Of a stretch of 64,000 nt of DNA, positions 1 to 7,669 are shown one piece after another. This stretch comes from Bermanella sp047621325 (GTDB lineage: Bacteria > Pseudomonadota > Gammaproteobacteria > Pseudomonadales > Oceanobacteraceae). Numbering within the stretch: position 1 is the stretch's first letter; every line of letters starts with the position of its first letter. The stretch spans positions 1 to 64,000 of the forward strand of contig JBLHLT010000011.1 in NCBI GenBank assembly GCA_047621325.1, in the 5' to 3' direction. The notes beneath the pieces were generated by a model. The model did not search any database. It was not told the DNA's origin and saw nothing but the letters and a program-made list of their open reading frames with translations. The position numbers and the translations under genes were made by a program.

Positions 1-80
1 CGATGCCTATTAGAAATTGGAAACCGGCCTTGAATCGTTTTATGATTGAATTCGAAGACCGTTTAAAAGACTATATTTAA
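1..80 (+). pseudogene. C-terminal end of an IS256-family transposase (gene enters from left of window)
   Basis: An open frame runs from the left edge to a TAA at 78-80. Its last residues (PIRNWKPALNRF, then FEDRLKDYI) resemble the usual tail of Mutator/IS256-type transposases, in which a W..ALN.F block is followed by F..R. The terminal inverted repeat expected of such an element follows five bases after the stop, which supports the assignment. Only 25 residues are visible, so I cannot tell whether the transposase is intact outside the window. Confidence 0.65.
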
Positions 81-84
81 CACT

Positions 85-113
85 GGCGGTTACACAGAAT
101 GATTTACAGCCTC
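85..113. mobile_element. Right terminal inverted repeat of the IS256-type element
   Basis: The stretch beginning GGCGGTTACACAGAAT and ending TTTACAGCCTC lies directly after the transposase stop. It matches the pattern I know for IS256-family ends (GGC.GTTACACA followed by TTTACAG.CTC). If so, the element ends near 113 and its 8-9 base target duplication would start at about 114. The left end is outside the window. Confidence 0.55.
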
Positions 114-235
114 TAGTCACACTCTACTTTCTTAAGCACTTACACTCTCAATAAATAACACTTGAGCATTCAAGTGAATAGTTGTGCCTGCGATTCAAGA
201 TTAACACTGAAACACGCAATCTTTGTTGTCGAATT

Positions 236-343
236 CCGTTTTGCTAGACCTAAACCTATCTAAATCAATTAACAATGCTCGAATAACGCTACAAAAATCA
301 CTTTATTTTCCAACTTTTCTTAACGTGACTGTCCTATTAGTTT
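236..343 (+). repeat. 108-bp direct repeat, copy 1 (contains 25-bp repeat R1 at 319-343)
   Basis: Positions 236-343 recur at 990-1097 with about three mismatches and no gaps. The 3' end is a 25-bp unit with core TTAACGTGACTGTCCTATT. That short unit also occurs alone at 362-386, 420-444 (one mismatch), 965-989 and 1140-1164, all in the same orientation. The 108-bp pair brackets 344-989, which holds two small minus-strand ORFs. I do not recognise the repeat family. Confidence 0.9.
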
Positions 344-361
344 CGATATTTTTCATCTTAT

Positions 362-444
362 CTTAACGTGACTGTCCTATTAGTTTTGCAACTTCGCTAA
401 CTACTTTACTACTACGGCCCTTAACATGACTGTCCTATTAGTTT
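362..444 (+). repeat. Two further copies of the 25-bp direct repeat (R2 362-386, R3 420-444)
   Basis: Both copies share the TTAACGTGACTGTCCTATT core; R3 has A for G in the ACGTGA stretch. They are separated by a unique 33-base spacer. R3 ends two bases before the stop codon of the small membrane-protein ORF at 447, so these copies sit immediately downstream of that gene. The unequal spacing and unrelated spacers do not fit a CRISPR array. Confidence 0.9.
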
Positions 445-446
445 CG

Positions 447-668
447 TTAGTTTCGTTCTTTAATACGATAAATTGCGTATAAAATTAAAATCAAAACACC
501 TAAAAGAATATCAATCAACCCATTTATTTTATCGGGAAGTATTGAATATAAAGAACTATACTTTCCATGACCAGCTGCCGACTCCCCAATAAACAAATAA
601 TACCCACCTTCAATTATTGCAAAAGAAGATAATACTACCACAATTATTAACTCAAATATTTTAGGCAT
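447..668 (-). CDS. Small two-segment membrane protein, unknown function
   Basis: The ORF encodes about 73 residues from the ATG at 668 (MPKIFELIIVVV). A TTG at 680 would add four residues and overlap the TGA of the upstream ORF, suggesting possible translational coupling. Two hydrophobic stretches are visible, near residues 4-25 and 50-66, with a short polar loop between and a basic tail (YRIKERN). I do not recognise the family. Its position directly after a truncated ORF and its size would fit an immunity or holin-like partner, but that is only inference. It lies wholly inside the repeat-bracketed segment. Confidence 0.45.
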   Translation of the reverse strand: MPKIFELIIVVVLSSFAIIEGGYYLFIGESAAGHGKYSSLYSILPDKINGLIDILLGVLILILYAIYRIKERN

Positions 669-676
669 ATTCGTTC

Positions 677-895
677 TCAATAGTTCACATCAGGTGATGT
701 GTTTGCATGCTTATACATTTCTGAAAACATAGCTCCTCCGTCATTTTTAATACCTTCATGTGCTGCTTCTGTACCATTTTGAATCGTGCCACCAATAATA
801 GGAATTTGTCCTGAAGCCGCTGACATTGTGTAAAAAACTTTCTCACTAGTAGGTAAATCAGATGCCCACTTCTCATAAACTTGGTTAATTGCCAT
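677..895 (-). CDS. Orphan small ORF, probably a C-terminal remnant of a larger protein
   Basis: From the ATG at 895 the ORF gives 72 residues, but the same frame stays open upstream for about 25 more sensible codons (ending GAEYLGGKVVGKSVPVISLP) until it runs into repeat R4 at 965-989, where stops appear. No ATG or GTG occurs in that extension. This looks like the tail of a longer gene cut off at the repeat. The visible part is Gly/Ala-rich (SGQIPIIGGTIQNG) with an acidic C-terminus and no motif I recognise. It could be the end of a polymorphic-toxin type protein paired with the membrane ORF downstream; that is speculation. Confidence 0.4.
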   Translation of the reverse strand: MAINQVYEKWASDLPTSEKVFYTMSAASGQIPIIGGTIQNGTEAAHEGIKNDGGAMFSEMYKHANTSPDVNY

Positions 896-964
896 TGGAA
901 GTGAAATTACAGGGACAGATTTACCAACTACTTTTCCTCCTAAATACTCTGCACCCTCTATAGT

Positions 965-1164
965 CTTAACGTGACTGTCCTATTAGTTCCCGTTTTGCTA
1001 CACCTAAACCTATCTAAATCAATTAAAAGTGCTCGAATAACGCTACAAAAATCACTTTATTTTCCAACTTTTCTTAACGTGACTGTCCTATTAGTTTTTT
1101 ACTGTCCTATTAGTTTTTTTACTTTATTTTCCAACTTTTCTTAACGTGACTGTCCTATTAGTTT
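965..1164 (+). repeat. Repeat field: R4 (965-989), 108-bp copy 2 (990-1097, contains R5), partial unit (1101-1116), third partial copy ending in R6 (1121-1164)
   Basis: R4 abuts the second copy of the 108-bp repeat directly. A 16-base fragment (ACTGTCCTATTAGTTT) follows at 1101, and 1121-1164 repeats the last 44 bases of the 108-bp unit. All copies point the same way. Stepwise tandem and partial copies suggest repeated slippage or recombination at this site. Together with 896-964 and the promoter area of the next gene, this explains the gene-free stretch 896-1233. Confidence 0.9.
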
Positions 1165-1233
1165 TGATTGCAGCTGTACTCCCGCTAAACTATCGGTGAA
1201 AACAAATAACACTTTTTTTGAAAAGGAGCATTC

Positions 1234-1803
1234 ATGTTAGTCATTAAACGGTATCTGGCCATTTTACTTACCAGCCTCATGCTAAGTGCATGTGGGCCAA
1301 ACATAACGGTATTGGGTAACATCGATGAAAACTTGCTTATCACCAAAGAACAAATCCATGAAATGGGATTTGAGGAATTTAAAAAGCAGTACCTAGGAAA
1401 AGTCGTAACAATTTCCGGCTTAGAGCACATTGCCCATGGCGGTGGTTTTGACGCAAGAAAAGGTCAATGTAACATTGACTATGGAACACTTGCAGTATTT
1501 AAAGATGGTCGTTTTCATATAAAGGACCCCATAGCAGTAACAATTTATGCTAATGGGACCCCCAGCTATGCCCTTAAGCAACACTTCGTGAAAGGTAGCT
1601 ATATTGAAGATGAACTGGATTATGAAGAGGAAATCCACCTACCCATGATTGTTTGTGAAAAATGTGAATGGGACCCTGATGATAAAAAATGCTTTTATAA
1701 AAGCCCTAATACAACAATCACAGGTAAAATTATAAAAATGGGAGGAAGTAAACCTAATGATAGAATAAGCATGGTAATCCGACCTAAAGGACTAGCCTAC
1801 TAG
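1234..1803 (+). CDS. Putative outer-membrane lipoprotein, unknown function
   Basis: A clear ribosome-binding site (AAAGGAG) precedes the ATG at 1234. The 189-residue product starts with a basic n-region, a hydrophobic core and the lipobox LSAC (Cys at about 20), so it should be lipid-anchored; the residue after Cys is Gly, compatible with outer-membrane sorting. The mature part carries KVVTISGLEHI near residue 55, which resembles the first strands of an OB-fold of the tRNA_anti-like kind, and four more cysteines (one at about 78, then an ICEKCEW pair and KKCF). No enzyme motif is evident. It stands alone next to the repeat field and is probably accessory DNA. Confidence 0.6.
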   Translation: MLVIKRYLAILLTSLMLSACGPNITVLGNIDENLLITKEQIHEMGFEEFKKQYLGKVVTISGLEHIAHGGGFDARKGQCNIDYGTLAVFKDGRFHIKDPIAVTIYANGTPSYALKQHFVKGSYIEDELDYEEEIHLPMIVCEKCEWDPDDKKCFYKSPNTTITGKIIKMGGSKPNDRISMVIRPKGLAY

Positions 1804-1820
1804 CCAATCCAAGACTTTCA

Positions 1821-1854
1821 GTAGAGCCTGAATTCATACTAATTCAGGCTCTAC
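1821..1854 (+). terminator. Perfect 14-bp hairpin downstream of the lipoprotein gene
   Basis: GTAGAGCCTGAATT pairs exactly with AATTCAGGCTCTAC across a six-base loop, 17 bases after the stop. There is no T-run after it, so it is either a weak terminator or an mRNA 3'-end stabiliser. Confidence 0.55.
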
Positions 1855-1975
1855 CCTCAGAATTAGGCAGGTATCATACTTTCTTTTACGTTTACCGGCT
1901 CAATATCCACATCTTTACTGATAATAAAGTTATCTCCTAACACTAACAAGACAGTCACCCTAAGAAAAAAGCATC

Positions 1976-2001
1976 AAAAAAGCCAGCAAAAGCTGGCTTT
2001 T
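1976..2001 (-). terminator. Rho-independent terminator of the fab-holB-pilZ gene block
   Basis: AAGCCAGC and GCTGGCTT form a stem around a short loop, with an A-run on its plus-strand left side that reads as a T-run on the minus strand. It lies 26 bases beyond the pilZ stop. Confidence 0.8.
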
Positions 2002-2027
2002 CTAAAACACACTAAACACAAACAACA

Positions 2028-2375
2028 CTAAAGCGTATGCGTAGGCCGATCCGAATTCAACGCACCCGCCAAATGGGTTTCAATCTTATTGCGTGCCGTA
2101 TTATTCTCAGCAAACTGCACACCCACACCGGCGGCTTTGTTGCCCTGGGCCCCTTTTGGGGTGATCCAAATGACTTTGCCAGCCACTGGGATTTTTTCAG
2201 GTTCGTCCATTAGGCTTAATAGCATGAACACTTCATCGCCCATGGTGTAGCTTTTATTGGTGGGTATAAATAAACCGCCATGTTTGATAAACGGCATGTA
2301 GGCTGCGTATAACACGGCTTTATCTTTAATGGTCAGGGAGAGTATGCCGTTACCGGGACCTAATTTAGGCGCCAT
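2028..2375 (-). CDS. pilZ: PilZ-domain protein (type IV pilus biogenesis)
   Basis: The product has 115 residues, the usual size of the stand-alone PilZ needed for type IV pilus assembly. The sequence follows that protein throughout: ILSLTIKDKAVLYAAYMPFI near the N-terminus, the GGLFIPTNK segment, VAGKVIWITPKGAQGNK and GVGVQF. As in other members of this subgroup, the RxxxR motif used by other PilZ domains to bind cyclic-di-GMP is not apparent. AAAGG precedes the ATG at 2375. It is the last gene of the block, directly after holB, the order I recall in Pseudomonas. pilU lies at 48 kb in this window. Confidence 0.9.
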   Translation of the reverse strand: MAPKLGPGNGILSLTIKDKAVLYAAYMPFIKHGGLFIPTNKSYTMGDEVFMLLSLMDEPEKIPVAGKVIWITPKGAQGNKAAGVGVQFAENNTARNKIETHLAGALNSDRPTHTL

Positions 2376-2407
2376 AGTGTTTAACCTTTATTATTCTAAT
2401 ACTGCTA

Positions 2408-3418
2408 TTAATGGGCAGATTGCCCCAATAACGCTAACCAGTCAATGAGCAGGGATTCTGTCATCATGGTGGGATTCGGGTTGGCTTGGCCACGATAAGC
2501 TTGTTGTGACTCAGTCAGCTTTTGCAATGCCTGCTCTATTTGCCCATATTGCGCGCTTTGAGCCACTTGTTGGCTTTGAGCCGCCAGTTCAACCATGGAC
2601 AATGTTTGATCACCCACTAAACCTGCTTTTTGCTTTTGGGCGTCTAATAATAAACCATAAAACCATTGCAGAATGTTCTGCATGTCCCAAGCCTTCCACT
2701 TGGTGAGTAGCTCGTTCCATTGGACTTGTCGGTTTTGCAGGTCAATCATGTTTTGACAAAACTGCATGTATTGCACATGTACATCTTGCTCGATCATGTC
2801 CAGTGCCTTAAGAGGTGCACCACTGGCTAATCGTAATATGCTATTAGCCACTTGATCGGTTAATTCTGTCTCACTGTTTTGCTGCAACCATGTAAGCGCC
2901 TGAGAAAACTCTGGGCCATACACAGGGAACTGCTGGCAGCGGCTTTTAATGGTGGCCAACAATCCACTTGGTTGGTGACTATACAGCAACAGTGTTACGT
3001 TGCCACTTGGCTCCTCTAAGCTTTTTAATAAGGCGTTGGATGCGTTGACATTCATGGCTTCCGCAGGCCCAAGCAAGACAACCTTACTATGGCCACGCTG
3101 AGCGGTGGTATTTACAAATTCGGTGACTTTACGCACTTGCTCGATTTTGATTTGTTTACCTTTTTCTTCTGGCTCAACCATTAATAAATCTGGGTGACTG
3201 CCGGCATTAAATAAATGGCAACTGCCACATTCACCGCACGGGCCTTGCTGCTGATTTGTACATAATAAGAACTGGCTTAACTCGCGTAAAAACAAACGCT
3301 TGCCCACACCCTCTTGACCCACTAACAACAAGGCATGACCAAGACGCTGTTTAGCGTATTGCTGAATAATGCGCTCACTGACTGGCTGGGTCCAAGGTAA
3401 TGCTTGTGCTACTTTCAT
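2408..3418 (-). CDS. holB: DNA polymerase III subunit delta'
   Basis: Clamp-loader subunit of the replicative polymerase. The 336-residue protein has a P-loop GQEGVGKR (about residues 35-41), a four-cysteine zinc site (C53, C61, C64, C67) and the SRC motif with its trans-acting arginine (KSRCQQFP). Length is typical for the family. Its ATG overlaps the tmk stop by four bases, indicating translational coupling. The tmk-holB-pilZ order is widely conserved in gammaproteobacteria. Confidence 0.95.
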   Translation of the reverse strand: MKVAQALPWTQPVSERIIQQYAKQRLGHALLLVGQEGVGKRLFLRELSQFLLCTNQQQGPCGECGSCHLFNAGSHPDLLMVEPEEKGKQIKIEQVRKVTEFVNTTAQRGHSKVVLLGPAEAMNVNASNALLKSLEEPSGNVTLLLYSHQPSGLLATIKSRCQQFPVYGPEFSQALTWLQQNSETELTDQVANSILRLASGAPLKALDMIEQDVHVQYMQFCQNMIDLQNRQVQWNELLTKWKAWDMQNILQWFYGLLLDAQKQKAGLVGDQTLSMVELAAQSQQVAQSAQYGQIEQALQKLTESQQAYRGQANPNPTMMTESLLIDWLALLGQSAH

Positions 3419-4038
3419 TGAGTAGCCTCAGTTTTTAGGGTATTCAATCTTGCTTGAATATCCGCTTGTACGCTTTGTAATGATTGTGTGGCGTCAATCA
3501 CACTAAATCGCGCAGCTTGTTTTGCGCGGTTTAAAAACATGTCACGCACCCGATTAAAAAAGCTTAAGTCTTCGGCCTCAATGCGATCGGCGGCACCACG
3601 TTTTGCAGCGCGGGCGCGGCCAATTTCAACAGGGGCATCTAACAACAAGGTTAAGTCTGGCTGAAAGTCACCGTGCACCAATTGCTCAAGTTGTGCAATC
3701 ACCTGTGTTTGCATTTGACGCCCCCCACCTTGATAAGCGTAAGTGGAGTCGGTAAAGCGATCACAGATGACCCATTTATTTTGCGCAATAGCGGGCTTAA
3801 TCACTTGTTCTAAATGTTGCGCGCGAGAAGCAAACATCATAAGTAGTTCGGCGCTGCTGCATACATCACCGCCGTGTAATAATAGTTCACGCAACTGCTC
3901 ACCTAGCTCCGTGCCGCCTGGTTCGCGGGTGGTGATAAATTCTATTTTGTGTTGTGTTAACCAAGACTTTATAAATTCGATATTGGTGGTTTTCCCCACA
4001 CCTTCGATGCCTTCAATGGTTATAAATTTACCCGCCAT
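3415..4038 (-). CDS. tmk: Thymidylate kinase
   Basis: Phosphorylates dTMP to dTDP. The 207-residue protein has the P-loop EGIEGVGKTT (residues 9-18), the DRF substrate motif (CDRFTDST) with YAYQGGGR after it, and a lid with basic residues. The P-loop carries Glu-Gly-Val where many homologues have Asp-Gly-Ala. Its start overlaps the mltG stop by one base, and its own stop overlaps the holB start. Confidence 0.95.
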   Translation of the reverse strand: MAGKFITIEGIEGVGKTTNIEFIKSWLTQHKIEFITTREPGGTELGEQLRELLLHGGDVCSSAELLMMFASRAQHLEQVIKPAIAQNKWVICDRFTDSTYAYQGGGRQMQTQVIAQLEQLVHGDFQPDLTLLLDAPVEIGRARAAKRGAADRIEAEDLSFFNRVRDMFLNRAKQAARFSVIDATQSLQSVQADIQARLNTLKTEATQ

Positions 4039-5063
4039 TATTTATTGTCCGCTGGAGTGGAGCGATAGTCATCGCTGCGCTTATTAATTTGATAATGACG
4101 CACGGCTTTATTGTGTTCAGCCAGCGTTGCAGAAAATTGATGGCGGCCGTTTCCTTTTGCCACAAAATATAATTCTTCACCAACCGCTGGGTGCAGTGCA
4201 GCATAAATGGCTTCGCGGCCCACTAACGAAATAGGCGTAGGCGGTAGGCCTTTAATACGGTAAGTATTGTATGGCGTGATTTCTCTTAAATGTTTTTTGC
4301 GAATATTACCTTTATAGCGATCACCCAAACCGTAGATTACCGTGGGGTCGGTTTCTAAACGCATGCGTTTTTCTAGGCGGCGCACAAATACACCAGCAAT
4401 TTGTTCGCGCTCATCTGGGGCGGCGGTTTCTTTTTCAACAATGGACGCCATGATCAATGCTTCGTATGGCGTTTTATAAGGTAAACCTTCTTCACGATTA
4501 CGCCACTCTTCTGCTAATACCACTTCTAAGCGAATTTGCGCTCGTACTAGTATTTCTGAGGCTCGAGTATTTGAGTGAAATAAATACGTATCGGGGAAGA
4601 AACGCCCTTCTGGATGACCTTCTAATCCTAAAAATGGCATTAATTGATTAACGTCGCTAGGTAGATCTTGAATCAGTTTATTATGGGCAGCAAGGCGAGC
4701 TAATGTTTCATGAATATTTTGCCCTTCAACCAAGGTGATTTTATAGGAGACCGTTTTACCTGATACCAATAAATCAAGAATATCCAAACTGCTCATATCA
4801 GGGGTTAACTCATATTCACCTGCTTTTGCTGAGCGCGCCTTACCTGATAACTTAGCTATCAGCATGATCCAACGGGCATCGGCCATCCAGTTTTCTTGTT
4901 CAAGTTTTACAAAAAAACTGGATAACGGACGGCCTTTATCAAGGCTTATAATTTTTGGCTCTTGTATTTGTAATGGTTGGTTTAATTGATAAATGCCATA
5001 AACCATTAATGCCAGTACCCAAATAACCAGCATTAACATCACTAAATTTAGGCGCTTACCCAT
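4038..5063 (-). CDS. mltG: Endolytic murein transglycosylase MltG
   Basis: Inner-membrane lytic transglycosylase that cuts nascent peptidoglycan glycan strands. The 341-residue protein has one N-terminal membrane segment (about 7-26), a LysM-like region (PLSSFF to TLVEGQ) and the YceG catalytic domain. The catalytic glutamate is E210 in ASIVEKET, equivalent to E218 of E. coli MltG. FFPDTYLF and ETDPTVIYGLG are further family signatures. It overlaps pabC by eight bases, part of the usual pabC-mltG-tmk-holB string. Confidence 0.95.
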   Translation of the reverse strand: MGKRLNLVMLMLVIWVLALMVYGIYQLNQPLQIQEPKIISLDKGRPLSSFFVKLEQENWMADARWIMLIAKLSGKARSAKAGEYELTPDMSSLDILDLLVSGKTVSYKITLVEGQNIHETLARLAAHNKLIQDLPSDVNQLMPFLGLEGHPEGRFFPDTYLFHSNTRASEILVRAQIRLEVVLAEEWRNREEGLPYKTPYEALIMASIVEKETAAPDEREQIAGVFVRRLEKRMRLETDPTVIYGLGDRYKGNIRKKHLREITPYNTYRIKGLPPTPISLVGREAIYAALHPAVGEELYFVAKGNGRHQFSATLAEHNKAVRHYQINKRSDDYRSTPADNK

Positions 5064-5889
5064 ATACTACTCCATCTTTACAAGCTTCTTGCATGGCTTT
5101 TGTTTGCGGCCCTATTTTAAATGAACGACCATCTAATTGTGCAATAGGCATAATGCCCATGACACTATTGCAAATAAAGCCTTGCTCAAATTGATCCAAC
5201 TGCTCACGGGCAATATCGTCAACTTTGATTATTATATTTTGTGATTCAGCATGATTAATGATGCATGAACGCATAACACCAGCCACGCCAGATACATTCA
5301 GTTTTGGGGTAAATAACTGATTATTTTTCTCAAAGAAAATATTGCTAGACGTGCCTTCGATGACATAACCCAAGTGGTTAAACATCAAACCTTCAAATGC
5401 TTCTGAGCCTAATTCTTTTTTAGCCAATACATTTTCTAACCGATTAAGGTGCTTTAAACCGGCCATTTGTTTTTGTATTGAGCACTCAGTGGCCAAACAT
5501 TTAACGGATACACCATGCTCGTATGAGTTTTCATTATATTGAGGTAACGGATTAAAAAACGCCGTCACCTTAGGCGTGATTACATCATCATATCCATAGC
5601 CACGCTCACTATTACCACGACTCACAATGACTTTTAATACGCCACTTTCTAACCCTGAAAGCTCAACAAATTTATGAGCATAGGCAATAAATAATTCAGT
5701 TAAGTTGTTATCAGGCAGTTTAATATCTAAACGTGCACAGCCCGAACCTAAACGCTGGGCATGATAATTAAGGGCTTGTATCTGCCCTTTTTTCACCACC
5801 ATGGTTTCAAATAATCCATCAGCAAATTGAGCAGCACGGCTAAACCCATCAAGCTGCCCTAGATATTGCTGATCATCAATCACCCACAT
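5056..5889 (-). CDS. pabC: Aminodeoxychorismate lyase
   Basis: Fold-type IV PLP enzyme that releases pyruvate from 4-amino-4-deoxychorismate to give p-aminobenzoate for folate. The 277-residue sequence shows GLFETM near residue 25, the probable PLP lysine K146 in GLKHLNR, and the EGTSSNIFF phosphate-cup motif. It sits six bases after fabF, as in E. coli and many relatives. A D-amino-acid or branched-chain aminotransferase is the alternative within the fold, but context favours PabC. Confidence 0.92.
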   Translation of the reverse strand: MWVIDDQQYLGQLDGFSRAAQFADGLFETMVVKKGQIQALNYHAQRLGSGCARLDIKLPDNNLTELFIAYAHKFVELSGLESGVLKVIVSRGNSERGYGYDDVITPKVTAFFNPLPQYNENSYEHGVSVKCLATECSIQKQMAGLKHLNRLENVLAKKELGSEAFEGLMFNHLGYVIEGTSSNIFFEKNNQLFTPKLNVSGVAGVMRSCIINHAESQNIIIKVDDIAREQLDQFEQGFICNSVMGIMPIAQLDGRSFKIGPQTKAMQEACKDGVVYG

Positions 5890-5894
5890 AAGCG

Positions 5895-7130
5895 TTAACC
5901 TTGTACCTTGCTAAATATGAGCGAGCCATTAGTGCCACCAAAACCAAATGAATTACTTAATACGTGGGTTAACTCAATGTCACGCGCGGTATTGGCAACA
6001 TAATCTAAGTTACAGCCGTCTTCTAACTCATCAAGGTTAATGGTGGGCGGTACCTTATTGTTATTCAGCGCTTGAATCGCAAAAATCGCTTCAATGGCAC
6101 CAGCGGCTCCTAATAAATGCCCCGTCATGGATTTGGTTGACGACACCAATACATGCTGACCAATGGTGGATTCAATCGCTCGGCTTTCAGCCACATCGCC
6201 AGCGGGTGTTGAGGTGCCGTGTGCATTGACATATTGAATATCAGCACCAGTTAAACCGGCATCGTTTAACGCATTTTGCATGGCTTTTGCGGCGCCTGCG
6301 CCATCTTCAGGAGGGCTTGTCATGTGAAACGCATCATCGCTCATGCCAAAGCCTGTGATTTCAGCCAAAATGGTGGCACCGCGTTTTTTAGCGGATTCGT
6401 ATTCTTCAAGTACCAAGGCACCTGCGCCATCACCTAATACAAAACCATCTCGGTTTTTATCCCACGGCCGTGAAGCCGCCTTTGGGTCATCGTTACGAGT
6501 CGACATGGCGCGGGCCGCACAAAAACCGGCCATACCACTTGGTGTGCATGCGGCTTCTGCACCACCGGCAATCATCACATCTGCATCACCATAGGCAATG
6601 GTACGGGCTGCGTAACCAATGTTATGTGTGCCGGTTGTACACGCGGTTGAGATGGCAAAGTTAGGGCCTGTGAATTGATAAATCATGGCTAAATGCCCTG
6701 AAAGCATGTTCACAATAGAGGCTGGAATATAAAACGGGCTGACACGACGCGGGCCAGAATTTAATAACTGAGAATGGTTATGCTCGATGGTACTTAGCCC
6801 ACCAATGCCTGAACCCAGTGCGCAACCAATGCGGTCTGAATCATAGCCTGCATCCAATAAACCCGCTTGTTTAACCGCTTCAGCACAGGCAACAAGACCA
6901 TACTGTATAAAGATATCCATTTTTTTAGCGTCTTTTGCGCTAATGACATCGCCTAAGGAGAAGTCTTTGATGGTGCCAGCAAACTGAGTGGCAAGATTAG
7001 CAGGGTCAAAATGGGTAATGGTTTCAATGCCACTTTGGCCGTTGATCAAACCTTGCCAAGTGGTGGGAGCATCATTCGCAATGGGCGTGACGGCACCCAA
7101 TCCTGTTACAACTACGCGACGCTTAGCCAT
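5895..7130 (-). CDS. fabF: Beta-ketoacyl-ACP synthase II
   Basis: Condensing enzyme of type II fatty-acid synthesis that elongates acyl-ACP with malonyl-ACP. From the ATG at 7130 (MAKRRVVVTG, preceded by AAGGG) it has 411 residues, typical for FabF; the frame is open for 15 more codons but that would enter the upstream terminator. The Cys-His-His triad is visible: Cys in STACTTGTH, His in AHGTSTPAGD and His in TGHLLGAAG. It follows acpP with a terminator hairpin between, so it is probably expressed below acpP. Confidence 0.96.
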   Translation of the reverse strand: MAKRRVVVTGLGAVTPIANDAPTTWQGLINGQSGIETITHFDPANLATQFAGTIKDFSLGDVISAKDAKKMDIFIQYGLVACAEAVKQAGLLDAGYDSDRIGCALGSGIGGLSTIEHNHSQLLNSGPRRVSPFYIPASIVNMLSGHLAMIYQFTGPNFAISTACTTGTHNIGYAARTIAYGDADVMIAGGAEAACTPSGMAGFCAARAMSTRNDDPKAASRPWDKNRDGFVLGDGAGALVLEEYESAKKRGATILAEITGFGMSDDAFHMTSPPEDGAGAAKAMQNALNDAGLTGADIQYVNAHGTSTPAGDVAESRAIESTIGQHVLVSSTKSMTGHLLGAAGAIEAIFAIQALNNNKVPPTINLDELEDGCNLDYVANTARDIELTHVLSNSFGFGGTNGSLIFSKVQG

Positions 7131-7173
7131 AATCACCCTTCCTTTTGCTGTTTTTTTCAAAACCCATACAAAC

Positions 7174-7204
7174 AAAAAAGCCGCCTTTTAGGGGGCGGCT
7201 TTTA
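7174..7204 (-). terminator. Terminator/attenuator between acpP and fabF
   Basis: AGCCGCC and GGCGGCT form a GC-rich stem followed on the minus strand by a run of T. It lies 17 bases past the acpP stop and upstream of fabF. Partial termination here would keep acpP mRNA far above fabF mRNA, as ACP abundance requires (inference). Confidence 0.8.
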
Positions 7205-7220
7205 CATCAATGCTTAGCGA

Positions 7221-7454
7221 TTAGCTATGAGCAATAATGTAGTCGATTGCTTCTTGAACTGTGGTTAGTTTTTCAGCATCTTCATCAGGAATTTCAGTTT
7301 CAAATTCTTCTTCTAGTGCCATAACCAACTCAACTGTATCTAAAGAGTCTGCACCTAGGTCTTCTACAAAGCGAGATGTACCTTTCGCTTCGTCTTCTTT
7401 AACACCTAGTTGTTCGCAAACAACTTTTTTTACACGTTCTTCAATGCTGCTCAT
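7221..7454 (-). CDS. acpP: Acyl carrier protein
   Basis: Carries growing acyl chains on a 4'-phosphopantetheine arm. The 77-residue acidic protein has the DSLD motif with the attachment serine S37 and the usual LGADSLDTVELVMALEEEF helix II region. Its own promoter (7518-7545) lies upstream and a terminator downstream, so it can be made as a short abundant mRNA as well as in the fab operon. Confidence 0.97.
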   Translation of the reverse strand: MSSIEERVKKVVCEQLGVKEDEAKGTSRFVEDLGADSLDTVELVMALEEEFETEIPDEDAEKLTTVQEAIDYIIAHS

Positions 7455-7517
7455 AATTTATCCTGTTTATTATATAGAGCCAGTTTGCCCTACAAGGCTT
7501 GCTCAATAAAGGGCGAC

Positions 7518-7545
7518 ATTATACCCCTCTTTTAGCACGGGTAAA
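7518..7545 (-). promoter_or_regulatory. Probable sigma-70 promoter of acpP
   Basis: On the minus strand TTTACC and a perfect TATAAT are separated by 16 bases, about 65 bases upstream of the acpP start. The rest of the 215-base fabG-acpP gap shows no gene. Confidence 0.6.
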
Positions 7546-7669
7546 CCTATGATTTGTGCCATATTAGGCAATTCTAAATAACCCAATATGTGTACAAATA
7601 GATATTAACCAGCTGATTATTAAGCCATTTATTGTAAATTGCGAGATAAATTAGCCGCTAATGGCTAAT

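Noticed and set aside
159..176. Short inverted repeat CACTTGA...TCAAGTG as a terminator or operator
   Set aside because: Only 7 bp stem, no T-run and no gene that would need it.
685..876. Alternative 63-residue frame overlapping the orphan ORF
   Set aside because: Composition is unlike a protein and it has no ribosome site; the other frame is better.
319..1164. CRISPR array
   Set aside because: Repeat units are 25 bp but spacing ranges from zero to several hundred bases, spacers contain coding DNA and longer duplications, and no cas genes are present.
319..1164. Integron attC sites
   Set aside because: The repeats lack the paired GTTRRRY/RYYYAAC core sites with an internal imperfect hairpin, and no integrase is seen.
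5895..7175. fabF starting at 7175
   Set aside because: The extra 15 residues would be translated from the acpP terminator region and precede a normal FabF start with a good ribosome site.
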